A stretch of 64,000 bases of DNA from Cellulomonas sp. P24 (GTDB taxonomy: Bacteria; Actinomycetota; Actinomycetes; Actinomycetales; Cellulomonadaceae), in assembly GCF_024704385.1 (NCBI RefSeq), contig NZ_JAJDFX010000002.1, positions 3,472,001 to 3,536,000 of the forward strand, given 5' to 3'. The notes beneath the pieces were generated by a model. The model searched no databases, was not told the origin of the DNA, and was given only the letters and a program-made list of their open reading frames with translations. Position numbers and translations under genes: made by a program. How positions within the stretch are numbered: the stretch's first letter is position 1; the number at the start of each line of letters is the position of its first letter. Below, piece by piece: positions 8,974 to 16,920 of the stretch.

Positions 8974-9879
8974 ATGACCGTTCCTGTCGCGCTCCGTGAG
9001 CCTGACATCCTCTGCACCGACCTCGTCCGGATCTACCGGTCGCACGGTGTCGAGGTCCAGGCGCTGCAGGGTCTCAACCTGCGGGTGGAGCCCGGAGAGC
9101 TCGTGGCGGTCGTCGGGGCGTCCGGGTCGGGCAAGTCGACCCTGCTGACCATCCTGTCCGGGATCGACCGACCGACTGCGGGTGGCGCACGGGTCGCGGG
9201 CCACGACCTCACGCTCATGGGGCCGCGCGAGCGGGTCGCGTTCCAGCGGCACCGGGTCGGGTTCGTCTGGCAGCAGGCCGCGCGCAACCTGCTGCCCTAC
9301 CTCACGGCCGCCGAGAACATCGCTGCGGTGATGGCGATCGCGCGAACGGCCGGACCGCGGGTGCGAGCGCGTCGCACGGACGAGCTGATCGAGCTGCTGG
9401 GGGTCGGCGACGCACGGGACCTCCGCCCGGTCCGCATGTCCGGCGCCCAGCAGCAGCGCGTCGCGATCGCCGTCGCGATCGCGAACGACCCGCAGGTGCT
9501 GCTCGCGGACGAGCCGACCGGTGAGCTCGACGACGCGGCGAGCAGCGACGTGCTCGCCGCCATGCGCGCCGTGAACGTCGAGAGCGGCGTCACGACCCTG
9601 ATCGTGACGCATGACCCGTCGGTGTCCCTGCACGTGCGCCGGACGGTGCAGATCCGGGACGGGCGGACGTCGACGGAGGTGCTGCGGACCATGCGGGTCG
9701 ACGACGAGGGCGAGGAGCACCACACGGCCGAGGAGTTCGCGGTGATCGACCGGGTCGGTCGCCTCCAGCTGCCGGACGCGTACATGACGTCGTTGGGGCT
9801 CAAGGACCGCGTGCGGCTGGGGCTGGAGCCCGACCACGTGACCGTGCGACGCGACGACCGGACGGGTGAGGGCGCATGA
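8974..9879 (+). CDS. ABC transporter ATP-binding protein with AbrB-like C-terminal extension
   Basis: 301-residue MacB/LolD-class ATPase for the adjacent permeases. Walker [10 protein letters not shown] is at 48-56 and Walker B VLLADEP at 175-181. The H-loop is H213 in VTHD. The signature is MSGAQQQR at 155-162, so the second Gly of LSGGQ is Ala. After the nucleotide-binding domain there is an acidic linker at about 242-253. Residues 254-295 then read like a SpoVT/AbrB swapped-hairpin unit ([15 protein letters not shown] followed by [13 protein letters not shown]). That unit is unusual on an ABC ATPase and may mediate dimerisation or regulation. Start ATG at 8974 lies just after GGATGACCCC. 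The stop overlaps the next ATPase. Confidence 0.88.
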   Translation: MTVPVALREPDILCTDLVRIYRSHGVEVQALQGLNLRVEPGELVAVVGASGSGKSTLLTILSGIDRPTAGGARVAGHDLTLMGPRERVAFQRHRVGFVWQQAARNLLPYLTAAENIAAVMAIARTAGPRVRARRTDELIELLGVGDARDLRPVRMSGAQQQRVAIAVAIANDPQVLLADEPTGELDDAASSDVLAAMRAVNVESGVTTLIVTHDPSVSLHVRRTVQIRDGRTSTEVLRTMRVDDEGEEHHTAEEFAVIDRVGRLQLPDAYMTSLGLKDRVRLGLEPDHVTVRRDDRTGEGA

Positions 9880-10619
9880 CGACGCAGGCCGACGGCATCG
9901 ACGACCGCGACGACGGCGACGGCCGCGACGGCACGGTCGTCCTCGAGGCCCGGTCTCTCGTCCGCGTGTACCGGAGCGGCGCGGGTGACACGCACGCGTG
10001 CCAGGACGTGAGCCTCGAGGTGCGGGCCGCCGAGCTGCTCGTCGTCACCGGTCCGTCCGGAGCCGGCAAGACGACGCTGCTCAACATGCTGGGCACGCTC
10101 GACCGGCCGACGTCGGGGTCGGTGGCGATCGGTGGGGTCGACGTCGCCTCTCTCGACCAGCGTGAGCTGGCGACGCTCCGGCGCGACCGGCTCGGTTTCG
10201 TGTTCCAGTCCTTCGGCCTGATCGAGACCCTGACCGCGGCCGAGAACGTGGAGGTCCCCCTGCGGCTGCGGAGGGAACCGGCCGCGGTGCGCGACGCGCG
10301 GGTCGAGGAGGTGCTGGCCCTCGTCGGCCTCGAGGACCACGCGCGCCAGCGGGTCGACGAGCTCTCCGGCGGCCAGCAGCAGCGGGTGGGGATCGCGCGC
10401 GCTCTCGCGGCGGGCCCGAGCCTCCTGTTCGCGGACGAGCCGACGGGTCAGCTCGACAGCGGCAACGCCCGGATCGTGATCGACCTCATCCGCGACCTGG
10501 TGCGTTCGCAGGGGATCGCGGCTGTCGTCGCGACCCACGACCCCATGATCGTCGAGCGTGCCGACCGGGTCGTGCGTCTGCATGACGGGAGGATCGACCT
10601 GCGGGGAGCGGACGGCTGA
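9876..10619 (+). CDS. ABC transporter ATP-binding protein (second ATPase of the system)
   Basis: 247-residue MacB/LolD-class ATPase. Walker [10 protein letters not shown] lies near residue 60, the canonical signature LSGGQQQR near 165, Walker B LLFADEP near 185, and the H-loop is in ATHDP. Residues 1-20 form a short Asp-rich extension. Unlike the preceding ATPase it has a full LSGGQ motif and no C-terminal extension. The pair could therefore form an asymmetric heterodimer with one degenerate ATP site. The ATG overlaps the previous stop by 4 bp (ATGA). It is the last gene of the four-gene operon and the next gene is convergent. Confidence 0.9.
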   Translation: MTTQADGIDDRDDGDGRDGTVVLEARSLVRVYRSGAGDTHACQDVSLEVRAAELLVVTGPSGAGKTTLLNMLGTLDRPTSGSVAIGGVDVASLDQRELATLRRDRLGFVFQSFGLIETLTAAENVEVPLRLRREPAAVRDARVEEVLALVGLEDHARQRVDELSGGQQQRVGIARALAAGPSLLFADEPTGQLDSGNARIVIDLIRDLVRSQGIAAVVATHDPMIVERADRVVRLHDGRIDLRGADG

Positions 10620-10656
10620 CCTGCTGGTCCGTCGTGCGGCCTGGGTCGCTCGGCCC

Positions 10657-11553
10657 TCAGCCTGCGAGGTCGTCGCAGGTGCGGATCAGCCGGTCCCGGA
10701 GGGTGGCGGACCGTCCGGCGAACTCCCGCTGCCGGGCGACGTACTCCGCCTTGCCCTCGGGGGTCTCCACGGCCACGGCCGTCTCGCCCAGCCCGGACAG
10801 GTCGTACGGGGAGGCCTGCATGTCGAGGAGCCGGATCTCGCCGGCCAGCGTGAAGCAGTCGAGCAGGAGGTCGCCGGGCACGGCGGGGCCGAGCTTGGAC
10901 GCCCACTTGAACAGGTCCATGTTGGCGTGCAGGCAGCCGGGCTGCTCGTGCTCGACCTGGTTCTCGCGCGTGAGGTGCATGCTGTTGAGCGGGAGGGCGT
11001 CGGGGGTGAAGAACCGGTAGGCGTCGATGTGGCTGCACCGGATCGGGTGGGAGTCGACGACGGCGTCGGTGCCGGTCCGTCCGAGCCGGAGCGGGAGGGT
11101 GTGCCGGCGCCGCGTGTCGTCCTGGTGGTAGACCATGGCCCACTCGTGCAGCCCGAAGCACCCGGTCTGCGCCGGTCGGGATGCCGTCGCGGCGAGCAGC
11201 GTCCGCACGTAGCGCACGGTGTCGCCACGGTCGGCCAGGTAGGCGTCGACGTCCAGCCGCACGGTGCCGTCTGCGCCGGTGGTGTACCAGCGCCACGTGC
11301 TGTGCTCGGCGGGACCGCTCGGCGTCGGTTCGAGCACGACGTCCGGGCCGGGGTGCCAGCGACGCAGCAGCGAGGGCTTGACCCCGTAGTAGTCGTAGAG
11401 GAAGTCGTCGACCGGGTGCCGTGCGCCGGTGGTCCGGCGCGCGCTGTGCCCTGCCGTGAGCGCGTCGGCCCGATCGGCGTGCGCCTCCGCGAGAGGGAGC
11501 CAGGCGGCGGCGTCGAGGGTCAGCCACTCACGCGCGTGCGGCGGCGACGTCAT
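10657..11553 (-). CDS. Conserved actinobacterial protein (often labelled 3-methyladenine DNA glycosylase; function unproven)
   Basis: 298 residues. I recognise an actinobacterial family that databases often call 3-methyladenine DNA glycosylase, but none of the helix-hairpin-helix or Tag/AlkA motifs of real glycosylases are visible. Conserved-looking blocks are DFLYDYYGVKPSLLRRWHPG near 50-69, GLHEWAMVYHQ near 138-148, and CSHIDAYRFFTPDALPLN followed by HLTRENQVEHEQPGCLHANMD near 174-212. The His/Glu/Asp-rich C-terminal half (HLTREN, EHEQPGCLHANMDLFKWA) looks like a metal or nucleotide site. ATG at 11553 gives a natural N-terminus. It is monocistronic and convergent with the ABC operon. Confidence 0.75.
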   Translation of the reverse strand: MTSPPHAREWLTLDAAAWLPLAEAHADRADALTAGHSARRTTGARHPVDDFLYDYYGVKPSLLRRWHPGPDVVLEPTPSGPAEHSTWRWYTTGADGTVRLDVDAYLADRGDTVRYVRTLLAATASRPAQTGCFGLHEWAMVYHQDDTRRRHTLPLRLGRTGTDAVVDSHPIRCSHIDAYRFFTPDALPLNSMHLTRENQVEHEQPGCLHANMDLFKWASKLGPAVPGDLLLDCFTLAGEIRLLDMQASPYDLSGLGETAVAVETPEGKAEYVARQREFAGRSATLRDRLIRTCDDLAG

Positions 11554-11603
11554 GCCGCCAGGCTAGTGCCGACGACGTCGTACGGCCGCTCAGGGGGCTG
11601 TCG

Positions 11604-11609
11604 CATACT
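11604..11609 (+). promoter_or_regulatory. Leaderless -10 element (CATACT)
   Basis: CATACT is followed by 7 nt and then the ATG at 11617. No Shine-Dalgarno sequence is present, so transcription probably starts at or next to the A of ATG. Confidence 0.5.
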
Positions 11610-11616
11610 GGCCCGC

Positions 11617-12342
11617 ATGACCGTGAACACCACCTTCGCTGCTCCTGCCGTACTGGTCGCCGACGTGCTCGCGCTGCGGCTGCGGCTCGAGGAGCTCCTG
11701 GATCGGCTCACCGATGATCAGGTCCAGACGGCGTCGCCGCTTCCGGGCTGGACGACGGGGCACGTGCTGGCTCATCTCGTCGGCGTCGGCAACGCCATCG
11801 CGCGACAGCTCGAGCATGCGCGTGCCGGTCGGCTGGTCGCGTTCTACGACGGTGGGATGCCTGCGCGGGACGCGGCGATCGAGGCCTCGGCCGGTGCACC
11901 GGCCGAGGACCACGCCCGTGACGTCCGGGCGGCCGCCCTGCGCGTCGAGTCCGCGCTCGCGGCCCTGGGCGCCGAGGGCTGGTCTGCTCCGATCCAGCAC
12001 CGCAACGGGACGGCGACGGCGGTCGCGCACGCGTGGTGGCGTGAGCTCGGCATCCACCTCACGGACCTCGAGCTCGGGGTGACGAACGCCGAGTGGTCGC
12101 GGGCGTTGTGCGACCACGTCGTCCGCTACCTGTCCCCGCGGGTGCCGGAGGGGACGCGACTGGTGCTGCGCCCCACCGACGGTGGCGAGGGCTGGGAGAT
12201 CGGCGCCGGCTCCGACGTCGCGGTCCGCGGTGCGGTCGGCGACCTCGTGGCGGTGCTGGCGGGCCGCGCGCCGGTCGGTACGCTCGTCGTGGAACGGGAC
12301 GGCGAGCCTGGTGAGCTGCCGGAGCTCCTGCCCTGGCCGTGA
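11617..12342 (+). CDS. Maleylpyruvate isomerase / mycothiol-dependent DinB-like family protein
   Basis: 241-residue protein of the MDMPI superfamily: an N-terminal DinB-like four-helix bundle with a C-terminal alpha/beta domain. These actinobacterial enzymes use mycothiol and a divalent metal in isomerisation or thiol-transfer reactions. The helix-bundle signature is TDDQVQTASPLPGWTTGHVL near 34-53, then AHLVGVGNAIARQLEHA. The second metal-His region is VAHAWWRELGIHLTDLELG at about 130-148. The family's three-histidine site can be proposed from H in GHVLAHL and the two later His, but I cannot prove it. The exact substrate is unknown. The start is fixed by the leaderless promoter just upstream. 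Confidence 0.8.
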   Translation: MTVNTTFAAPAVLVADVLALRLRLEELLDRLTDDQVQTASPLPGWTTGHVLAHLVGVGNAIARQLEHARAGRLVAFYDGGMPARDAAIEASAGAPAEDHARDVRAAALRVESALAALGAEGWSAPIQHRNGTATAVAHAWWRELGIHLTDLELGVTNAEWSRALCDHVVRYLSPRVPEGTRLVLRPTDGGEGWEIGAGSDVAVRGAVGDLVAVLAGRAPVGTLVVERDGEPGELPELLPWP

Positions 12343-12361
12343 TCGAGCGATTCTCGATCAC
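12339..12361. repeat. Perfect inverted repeat, 9-bp arms, overlapping a stop codon
   Basis: Arms GTGATCGAG and CTCGATCAC surround a 5-nt loop CGATT. The TGA of the preceding gene lies inside the left arm. There is no T-run after it. It is either a hairpin terminator of the DinB-like gene or an operator about 45-70 bp upstream of the methyltransferase start. Confidence 0.6.
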
Positions 12362-12394
12362 CGAGATGTGCTGTCTCACCTGGTGGTAACGGGC

Positions 12395-12400
12395 TAACGT
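12395..12400 (+). promoter_or_regulatory. Leaderless -10 element (TAACGT)
   Basis: TAACGT ends 6 nt before the ATG at 12407, without a ribosome binding site. This favours the ATG over the in-frame GTG at 12401. Confidence 0.55.
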
Positions 12401-12406
12401 GTGAGC

Positions 12407-13256
12407 ATGGCGACACCAGACGCGACACCCTCTGCCCGGGACGCGGAGCGCGAGGAGCGCTACACCCACGGCCACCACGAGAGCGTGCTGCGATCGCACC
12501 GGTGGCGGACCGCCGAGAACTCGGCGGGCTACCTGCTCCCGCACCTGCGCCGCGGGCAGAGCCTGCTCGACGTCGGTTGCGGGCCGGGGACGGTCACGGT
12601 CGACCTCGCGCGTCGGCTCGCACCCGGAGAGGTGGTCGGCCTCGACAACGCCGCCGTGGTCCTCGAGGACGCGCGCGCTGCGGCCGCAGGGGCCGGGCTC
12701 GTCAACCTGCGCTTCCTCGAGGGGGGACGCCTACCAGCTCCCGTTCGAGGACGACTCGTTCGACGTCGTGCACGCCCACCAGGTGCTTCAGCACCTGACC
12801 GACCCGGTCGCGGCCCTGCGCGAGATGAAGCGGGTCGCGCGCCCCGGGGGGATCGTGGCGGTCCGCGACGCCGACTACGCGGCGATGACCTGGTACCCGC
12901 CGTCGGCCGCCCTCGACGAGTGGCTCGCGCTGTACCACGAGGTCACCCAGGCGAACGAGGCACAGGCGGACGCCGGTCGGCGGCTCCTGAGCTGGGCGCT
13001 CGCTGCCGGCTTCGACCCTGCCGGCATCATCCCCACGGCAGGCGTGTGGTCCTACTCGTCGCAGGAGGACCGCACGTGGTGGGGCACCCTGTGGGCCGAT
13101 CGGTCCGTCGCGTCGGACTTCGCCCGGCAGGCGGTCGAGCACAACCTGGCGGACGACGTCGCGCTCGAGCACCTGGCGGACGGGTGGCGGGAGTGGTCCG
13201 AGCAGCCCGACGGCTGGTTCGCGATCCTGCACGGTGAGGTCGTCGCCCGCGTCTGA
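12407..13256 (+). pseudogene. Class I SAM-dependent methyltransferase, frameshifted by one extra G
   Basis: The first part encodes a Rossmann-type methyltransferase with SAM motif I LLDVGCGPGT at 53-62 and motif II VVGLDNA. It leaves frame at a run of six G at 12721-12726 (GAGGGGGGACGCC). Removing one G restores EGDAYQLPFEDDSFDVVHAH, the expected motif III/post-motif region. It then joins the second frame (HQVLQHL, EMKRVARPGG and so on to the TGA at 13254-13256), giving about 282 residues. Both halves have normal coding character and no other lesion. A sequencing or assembly homopolymer error is therefore the simplest explanation; a young inactivating mutation or phase variation is possible. 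The substrate is unknown; the type resembles UbiE/menaquinone-like and small-molecule methyltransferases. Confidence 0.82.
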
Positions 13257-13266
13257 CGGTGGCGCT

Positions 13267-13272
13267 TAGGCT
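13267..13272 (+). promoter_or_regulatory. Leaderless -10 element (TAGGCT)
   Basis: TAGGCT ends 6 nt before the GTG at 13279; no ribosome binding site. Confidence 0.6.
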
Positions 13273-13278
13273 TCTCCC

Positions 13279-14064
13279 GTGCGCATCGCCAGGTTCACCA
13301 CCGGAGGAGACCCCCGCTACGCCGTCGTCGAGGGGGAGGCGGGCGCCGAGGTGCTCCACGTCCTCACCGGCGACCCGATCTACACCCCGGTGCAGAAGAC
13401 AGGCGAGCAGGTCCCGCTCAGCGACGACGGCATGAGGCTGCTCGCCCCCGTCATCCCGCGCTCGAAGATCGTCGGCGTCGGACGCAACTACGTGGCCCAC
13501 GCGCGCGAGCACGGGAACGAGGTCCCGACCGCGCCGCTGCTGTTCCTCAAGCCCAACACCGCCGTGATCGGCCCGGACGACCCCATCGTGCTGCCGGAGT
13601 ACTCGCAGCAGGTGGAGCACGAGGCCGAGCTCGCGGTCGTCATCGGACGCATCACGAAGAACGTCTCCCCGGAGCAGGCGCTTCACCACGTGCTCGGCTA
13701 CACCGCCGCGAACGACGTCACCGCACGGGACATCCAGCGCACCGACGGTCAGTGGACCCGCGCCAAGGGGTTCGACACGTCGTGCCCGCTCGGCCCGTGG
13801 CTCGTCATGGGGCTCGACCCGGACGACCTCGCCGTGAGTGCGCGCGTGAACGGCGAGACCCGTCAGCACGCCCGCACGTCCGACATGGTGTTCGACGTCC
13901 CGTTCCTCGTCTCCTACATCTCCGAGGTGTTCACGTTGCTGCCCGGCGACGTGATCCTCACCGGCACGCCGGCGGGCGTCGGTCGGCTCGAGCACGCCGA
14001 CCGGGTGGAGGTCGAGGTCGAGGGGATCGGGGTCCTCATGAACCCGGTGGTCCGCCGGTCCTGA
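13279..14064 (+). CDS. Fumarylacetoacetate hydrolase family protein
   Basis: 261-residue FAH-fold enzyme of the group that hydrolyses or isomerises 2-oxo acids with a bound Mg/Mn ion. The metal site is recognisable from HEAELAVVIGR at 114-124 and NDVTARDIQR at about 144-153. GRNYVAHAREHGNEVP near 68-83 is the family's lid/active-site block, and LTGTPAGVG near 231-239 closes the fold. Members with this length and N-terminal MRIARF cap are typical neighbours of gltX in actinobacteria (Rv2993c in M. tuberculosis, from memory). The physiological substrate is not established. It is transcribed from its own leaderless promoter; a hairpin separates it from gltX. Confidence 0.9.
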   Translation: MRIARFTTGGDPRYAVVEGEAGAEVLHVLTGDPIYTPVQKTGEQVPLSDDGMRLLAPVIPRSKIVGVGRNYVAHAREHGNEVPTAPLLFLKPNTAVIGPDDPIVLPEYSQQVEHEAELAVVIGRITKNVSPEQALHHVLGYTAANDVTARDIQRTDGQWTRAKGFDTSCPLGPWLVMGLDPDDLAVSARVNGETRQHARTSDMVFDVPFLVSYISEVFTLLPGDVILTGTPAGVGRLEHADRVEVEVEGIGVLMNPVVRRS

Positions 14065-14083
14065 GCCCGGCCGACCTCGACCA

Positions 14084-14117
14084 GGGCGGAGCAGCCGCGG
14101 GCCGGAAGCCTCCGCCC
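14084..14117 (+). terminator. Possible hairpin between the FAH gene and gltX
   Basis: Arms GGGCGGAG and CTCCGCCC are separated by 18 nt. No T-run follows. It sits just before the gltX -10 element, so it may terminate upstream transcription. Confidence 0.35.
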
Positions 14118-14123
14118 GCTCGG

Positions 14124-14129
14124 TAGGCT
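14124..14129 (+). promoter_or_regulatory. Leaderless -10 element of gltX (TAGGCT)
   Basis: TAGGCT is followed by GGAGCCC and the GTG at 14137. The GGAG lies too close to the start to separate a weak leader from a leaderless mRNA. Confidence 0.5.
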
Positions 14130-14136
14130 GGAGCCC

Positions 14137-15642
14137 GTGAGCTCTCCCGTTGCTGGTTCCGACGTCCGCGTCCGTTTCTGCCCCTCCCCGACCGGGACCC
14201 CGCACGTGGGGTTGATCCGGACGGCCCTCTTCAACTGGGCCTACGCCCGCCACACCGGCGGCACGTTCGTGTTCCGGATCGAGGACACCGATGCCGCCCG
14301 GGACAGCGAGGAGAGCTTCCAGCAGCTGCTCGAGGCCCTGCGGTGGCTCGGCCTCGACTGGGACGAGGGCGTCGAGGTGGGCGGCCCGCACGCGCCGTAC
14401 CGGCAGTCGCAGCGGATGGACCTCTACGCCGACGTCACCCGCCGGCTCGTCGAGGGTGGTTTCGCGTACGAGTCGTTCTCGACCCCCGAGGAGATCGAGG
14501 CACGCCATCGGGCCGCCGGGCGTGACCCGAAGCTCGGCTACGACGGCTTCGACCGGACGCTGACCGACGAGCAGAAGGCCCGCTACCGGGCCGACGGGCG
14601 CGAGCCGGTGCTGCGGATGCGGATGCCCGACGAGGACGTCGTCTTCACCGACCTGATCCGTGGGGACATCACGTTCCGCGCGGGCTCGGTTCCCGACTAC
14701 GTGATCGTGCGCGCCAACGGGCAGCCGCTCTACACCCTCGTCAACCCGGTCGACGACGCCCTGATGGGGATCACCCACGTGCTCCGCGGCGAGGACCTGC
14801 TCTCGTCGACGCCACGCCAGGTCGTGCTCTACCGGGCGCTGCTCGAGCTCGGGGTCGCGACGGTCATGCCGCTGTTCGGCCATCTGCCGTACGTGATGGG
14901 CGAGGGCAACAAGAAGCTCTCGAAGCGTGACCCCGAGTCGAACCTGTTCCTGCACCGGGAGCGCGGCTTCACCCCGGAGGGGCTGCTGAACTACCTCGCG
15001 CTCCTCGGCTGGGGGATCGGTGCGGACCGGGACATCTTCTCGGTCGACGAGCTCGTCGCGGCGTTCGACATCGCCGACGTGAACCCGAACCCGGCACGGT
15101 TCGACCTCAAGAAGGCCGAGGCGATCAACGCGGCACACCTGCGGCTCCTGAGCCCGGAGGTCTTCCGCGAGCGACTGGTCCCGTACCTGCACGCGGCGGG
15201 GCTGGTCCCGGCCTCCTCGTACGCGGACCTCTCGGCGGAGCACCGCGCCCTCCTCGACGCGGGCGCGCCGCTCGCGCAGGAGCGCATGACGCTGCTCGGC
15301 GAGGCGCCCGGGATGCTCGGGTTCTTCTTCGTCGCCGACGACGCCGTCGAGGTCGAGGACGCGGCCCGGGGCGCGCTCCGGGAGGACGCCGCCGTGGTGC
15401 TCGACACCGCTCTGGCGACGCTCGAGACCGTCCCCGCGGCGCAGTTCACGACGGTCGCCACGCAGGAGGCGCTGCAGGCCGCGATCGTGGACGGGCTCGG
15501 GATCAAGCCCCGGTTCGCCTACACGCCGCTGCGGACCGCGCTGTCGGGTCGGCGGGTGTCGCCGCCGCTGTTCGAGTCCATGGAGATCCTCGGCAAGGAG
15601 TCGACGCTGACGCGGTTGCGGGTGCTCCGCGCGAGCCTGTGA
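14137..15642 (+). CDS. gltX: Glutamate--tRNA ligase
   Basis: 501-residue class I aminoacyl-tRNA synthetase charging tRNA-Glu. In most actinobacteria it also charges tRNA-Gln, which is then amidated by GatCAB. The HIGH-type motif is PTGTPHVGL at about 18-26, inside [20 protein letters not shown]. The KMSKS-type motif is KKLSKRD at about 258-264. The anticodon-binding C-terminal helical domain follows, with the expected length. tRNA-Gln and tRNA-Glu lie about 1 kb downstream. Its TGA overlaps the GTG-frame start of the HAD gene by 4 bp, so the two are coupled. Confidence 0.97.
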   Translation: MSSPVAGSDVRVRFCPSPTGTPHVGLIRTALFNWAYARHTGGTFVFRIEDTDAARDSEESFQQLLEALRWLGLDWDEGVEVGGPHAPYRQSQRMDLYADVTRRLVEGGFAYESFSTPEEIEARHRAAGRDPKLGYDGFDRTLTDEQKARYRADGREPVLRMRMPDEDVVFTDLIRGDITFRAGSVPDYVIVRANGQPLYTLVNPVDDALMGITHVLRGEDLLSSTPRQVVLYRALLELGVATVMPLFGHLPYVMGEGNKKLSKRDPESNLFLHRERGFTPEGLLNYLALLGWGIGADRDIFSVDELVAAFDIADVNPNPARFDLKKAEAINAAHLRLLSPEVFRERLVPYLHAAGLVPASSYADLSAEHRALLDAGAPLAQERMTLLGEAPGMLGFFFVADDAVEVEDAARGALREDAAVVLDTALATLETVPAAQFTTVATQEALQAAIVDGLGIKPRFAYTPLRTALSGRRVSPPLFESMEILGKESTLTRLRVLRASL

Positions 15643-16458
15643 CGGTGCCACCCGACCTGCGCCAGCCCGCGCCGGTCGACGGTGTGCTGTTCGACATCGA
15701 CGACACGCTGGTCGACACGCGGTCGGCGTTCCGCGGTGCGCTCGCCGCCGTGGCAGAGGTCTACCTGCCGGATCTCCCGGAGTCCGGGGCCGACCGGCTG
15801 CTCACGGTCTGGCGCGCCGACGTCAACGGCCACTACCGCGCCTACACGCGCGGTGACCTCGGGTACCAGGAGCAGCGTCAGGCGCGCGCGAACGAGCTCC
15901 ACCGGGAGTTCGGCGGGCCGGTGCTCGACGACGCCGCGTACGCGGGGTGGTCGGTGGTGTTCGAGCGCGGCTTCGAGGACGCGTGGGCGGCCCACGAGGA
16001 CGCCCTGGCGGCCGTCATGGCGCTGCTGGCGGCTGGTCTGCGGGTCGGCGCGCTGTCGAACGCGTCGGTGGCCTACCAGCGGCTCAAGCTGGAGCGGGTG
16101 GGCCTGCACGACCACGTGCCGATGCTCGTAGGCGTGGACACGCTGGGGTTCGGCAAGCCCGACGAACGGGTCTTCCTCGAGGCGTGCCGCCGGCTCGGCA
16201 CCGATCCGGGTCGGACGGCGTACGTCGGTGACGAGCTCGACATCGACGCGCGTGCGGCACTGGCGGCCGGGCTGAGGGGGGATCTGGCTCGACCGGCCGG
16301 GCTCTCGTCGTGGCGGGCCGCTCGTGGAGGACGTCGAGGTCGCGCGTGCGGCGGGGGTGCCGGTGATCGGCTCGCTCGTCGAGCTGCCGGGGCTCCTGGG
16401 GCTCTCGGGCCCGCGCGGTGAGGTGCGCCGTACCGGCAGGGCGCGCGAGCAGCGGTGA
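15639..16458 (+). CDS. HAD-superfamily hydrolase, frame broken near the C-terminus by one extra G
   Basis: HAD phosphatase of the phosphoglycolate phosphatase/YjjG type. Motif I is [10 protein letters not shown] at 18-27 (nucleophile D19, acid/base D21). Motif II is the Ser of GALSNAS, motif III the Lys of [10 protein letters not shown], and motif [10 protein letters not shown]. Just after motif IV, at a run of six G (16274-16279, GCTGAGGGGGGATC), the frame turns into a low-quality Arg/Gly-rich tail ending at 16421. Deleting one G gives the normal HAD ending GIWLDRPG and a continuation to the TGA at 16456-16458, about 272 residues in all. All catalytic motifs precede the lesion. GTG start at 15639 overlaps the gltX stop (GTGA). 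Substrate unknown. Confidence 0.85.
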
Positions 16459-16498
16459 TGCCGTCAGACCGGTGGTGGCGCGGCGCGGTCGAGGGTGG

Positions 16499-16528
16499 TT
16501 GGACCCACCCCTCCGGCTCAGGTAATGT
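16499..16528 (+). promoter_or_regulatory. Promoter of tRNA-Gln
   Basis: TTGGAC (-35) and TAATGT (-10, 16523-16528) are 18 bp apart, a good vegetative sigma-factor promoter. Transcription would start about 58 nt upstream of the mature tRNA. Confidence 0.65.
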
Positions 16529-16592
16529 TTACCGCCGGTAGGGCCACTGGTTCTCCACGGTTGTGATCGTGGGAGCAGAGGTCGTACCCCCA

Positions 16593-16664
16593 TGGGGTAT
16601 GGTGTAATTGGCAACACAACGGTTTCTGGTACCGTCATTCTAGGTTCGAGTCCTGGTACCCCAG
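16593..16664 (+). tRNA. tRNA-Gln (anticodon CTG)
   Basis: 72-nt cloverleaf. The acceptor TGGGGTA (16593-16599) pairs with TACCCCA (16657-16663), with discriminator G. The D-stem is GTGT/ACAC. The anticodon stem ACGGT/ACCGT carries loop TTCTGGT, so the anticodon is CTG, reading CAG. The T-loop is TTCGAGT. CCA is not encoded. Confidence 0.97.
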
Positions 16665-16710
16665 CGCGGAGCACAGCGCACGGTGGTCACGATCGATCGT
16701 GAACATCAGG

Positions 16711-16716
16711 TAGAGT
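16711..16716 (+). promoter_or_regulatory. Candidate -10 element of tRNA-Glu (TAGAGT)
   Basis: TAGAGT lies 45 bp before the tRNA. A weak -35 (TCACGA, 16687-16692) sits 18 bp upstream, so tRNA-Glu may have its own promoter as well as read-through from tRNA-Gln. Confidence 0.45.
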
Positions 16717-16761
16717 GCTCACCCGTAGCGAGCGGGCCCGAGAGGGCCTGCAGGCTGCAAG

Positions 16762-16834
16762 GCCCCCGTTGTGTAGCGGCCTAGCACGCCGCCCTCTCAC
16801 GGCGGTAGCGCCGGTTCGAATCCGGTCGGGGGTA
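16762..16834 (+). tRNA. tRNA-Glu (anticodon CTC)
   Basis: 73-nt cloverleaf. The acceptor GCCCCCG pairs with CGGGGGT, with discriminator A. The anticodon stem/loop CGCCGCCCTCTCACGGCG gives anticodon CTC, reading GAG. The T-arm CCGGTTCGAATCCGG is perfect. CCA is not encoded. Confidence 0.97.
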
Positions 16835-16839
16835 CAGAA

Positions 16840-16870
16840 GAAGGCCCGGACTCCTCGAGTCCGGGCCTTC
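16840..16870 (+). terminator. Strong hairpin terminator after tRNA-Glu
   Basis: The 14-bp perfect stem GAAGGCCCGGACTC / GAGTCCGGGCCTTC has a 3-nt loop and begins 6 nt after the tRNA. It lacks a U-tract, as is common for actinobacterial terminators. It also faces the end of the convergent IclR gene. Confidence 0.8.
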
Positions 16871-16920
16871 GTCGTACCGGCAGTGGTTCGCGTGCCGGCA
16901 GTGGTTCAGCGGGTGAGATG

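Noticed and set aside
12720-12770. Programmed ribosomal frameshift in the methyltransferase
   Set aside because: No stop codon close to the shift point, no downstream stem or upstream Shine-Dalgarno-like stimulator, and the same lesion type occurs in an unrelated gene nearby. An extra base in a homopolymer is simpler.
13027-15651. 874-codon open frame on the minus strand across FAH and gltX
   Set aside because: It lies antisense to two clear genes, is rich in Arg, Val, Gly, Glu and Asp, and has no domain. It is a by-product of very high GC, as are the 864-codon frame at 29829-32423 and the long frames opposite rne.
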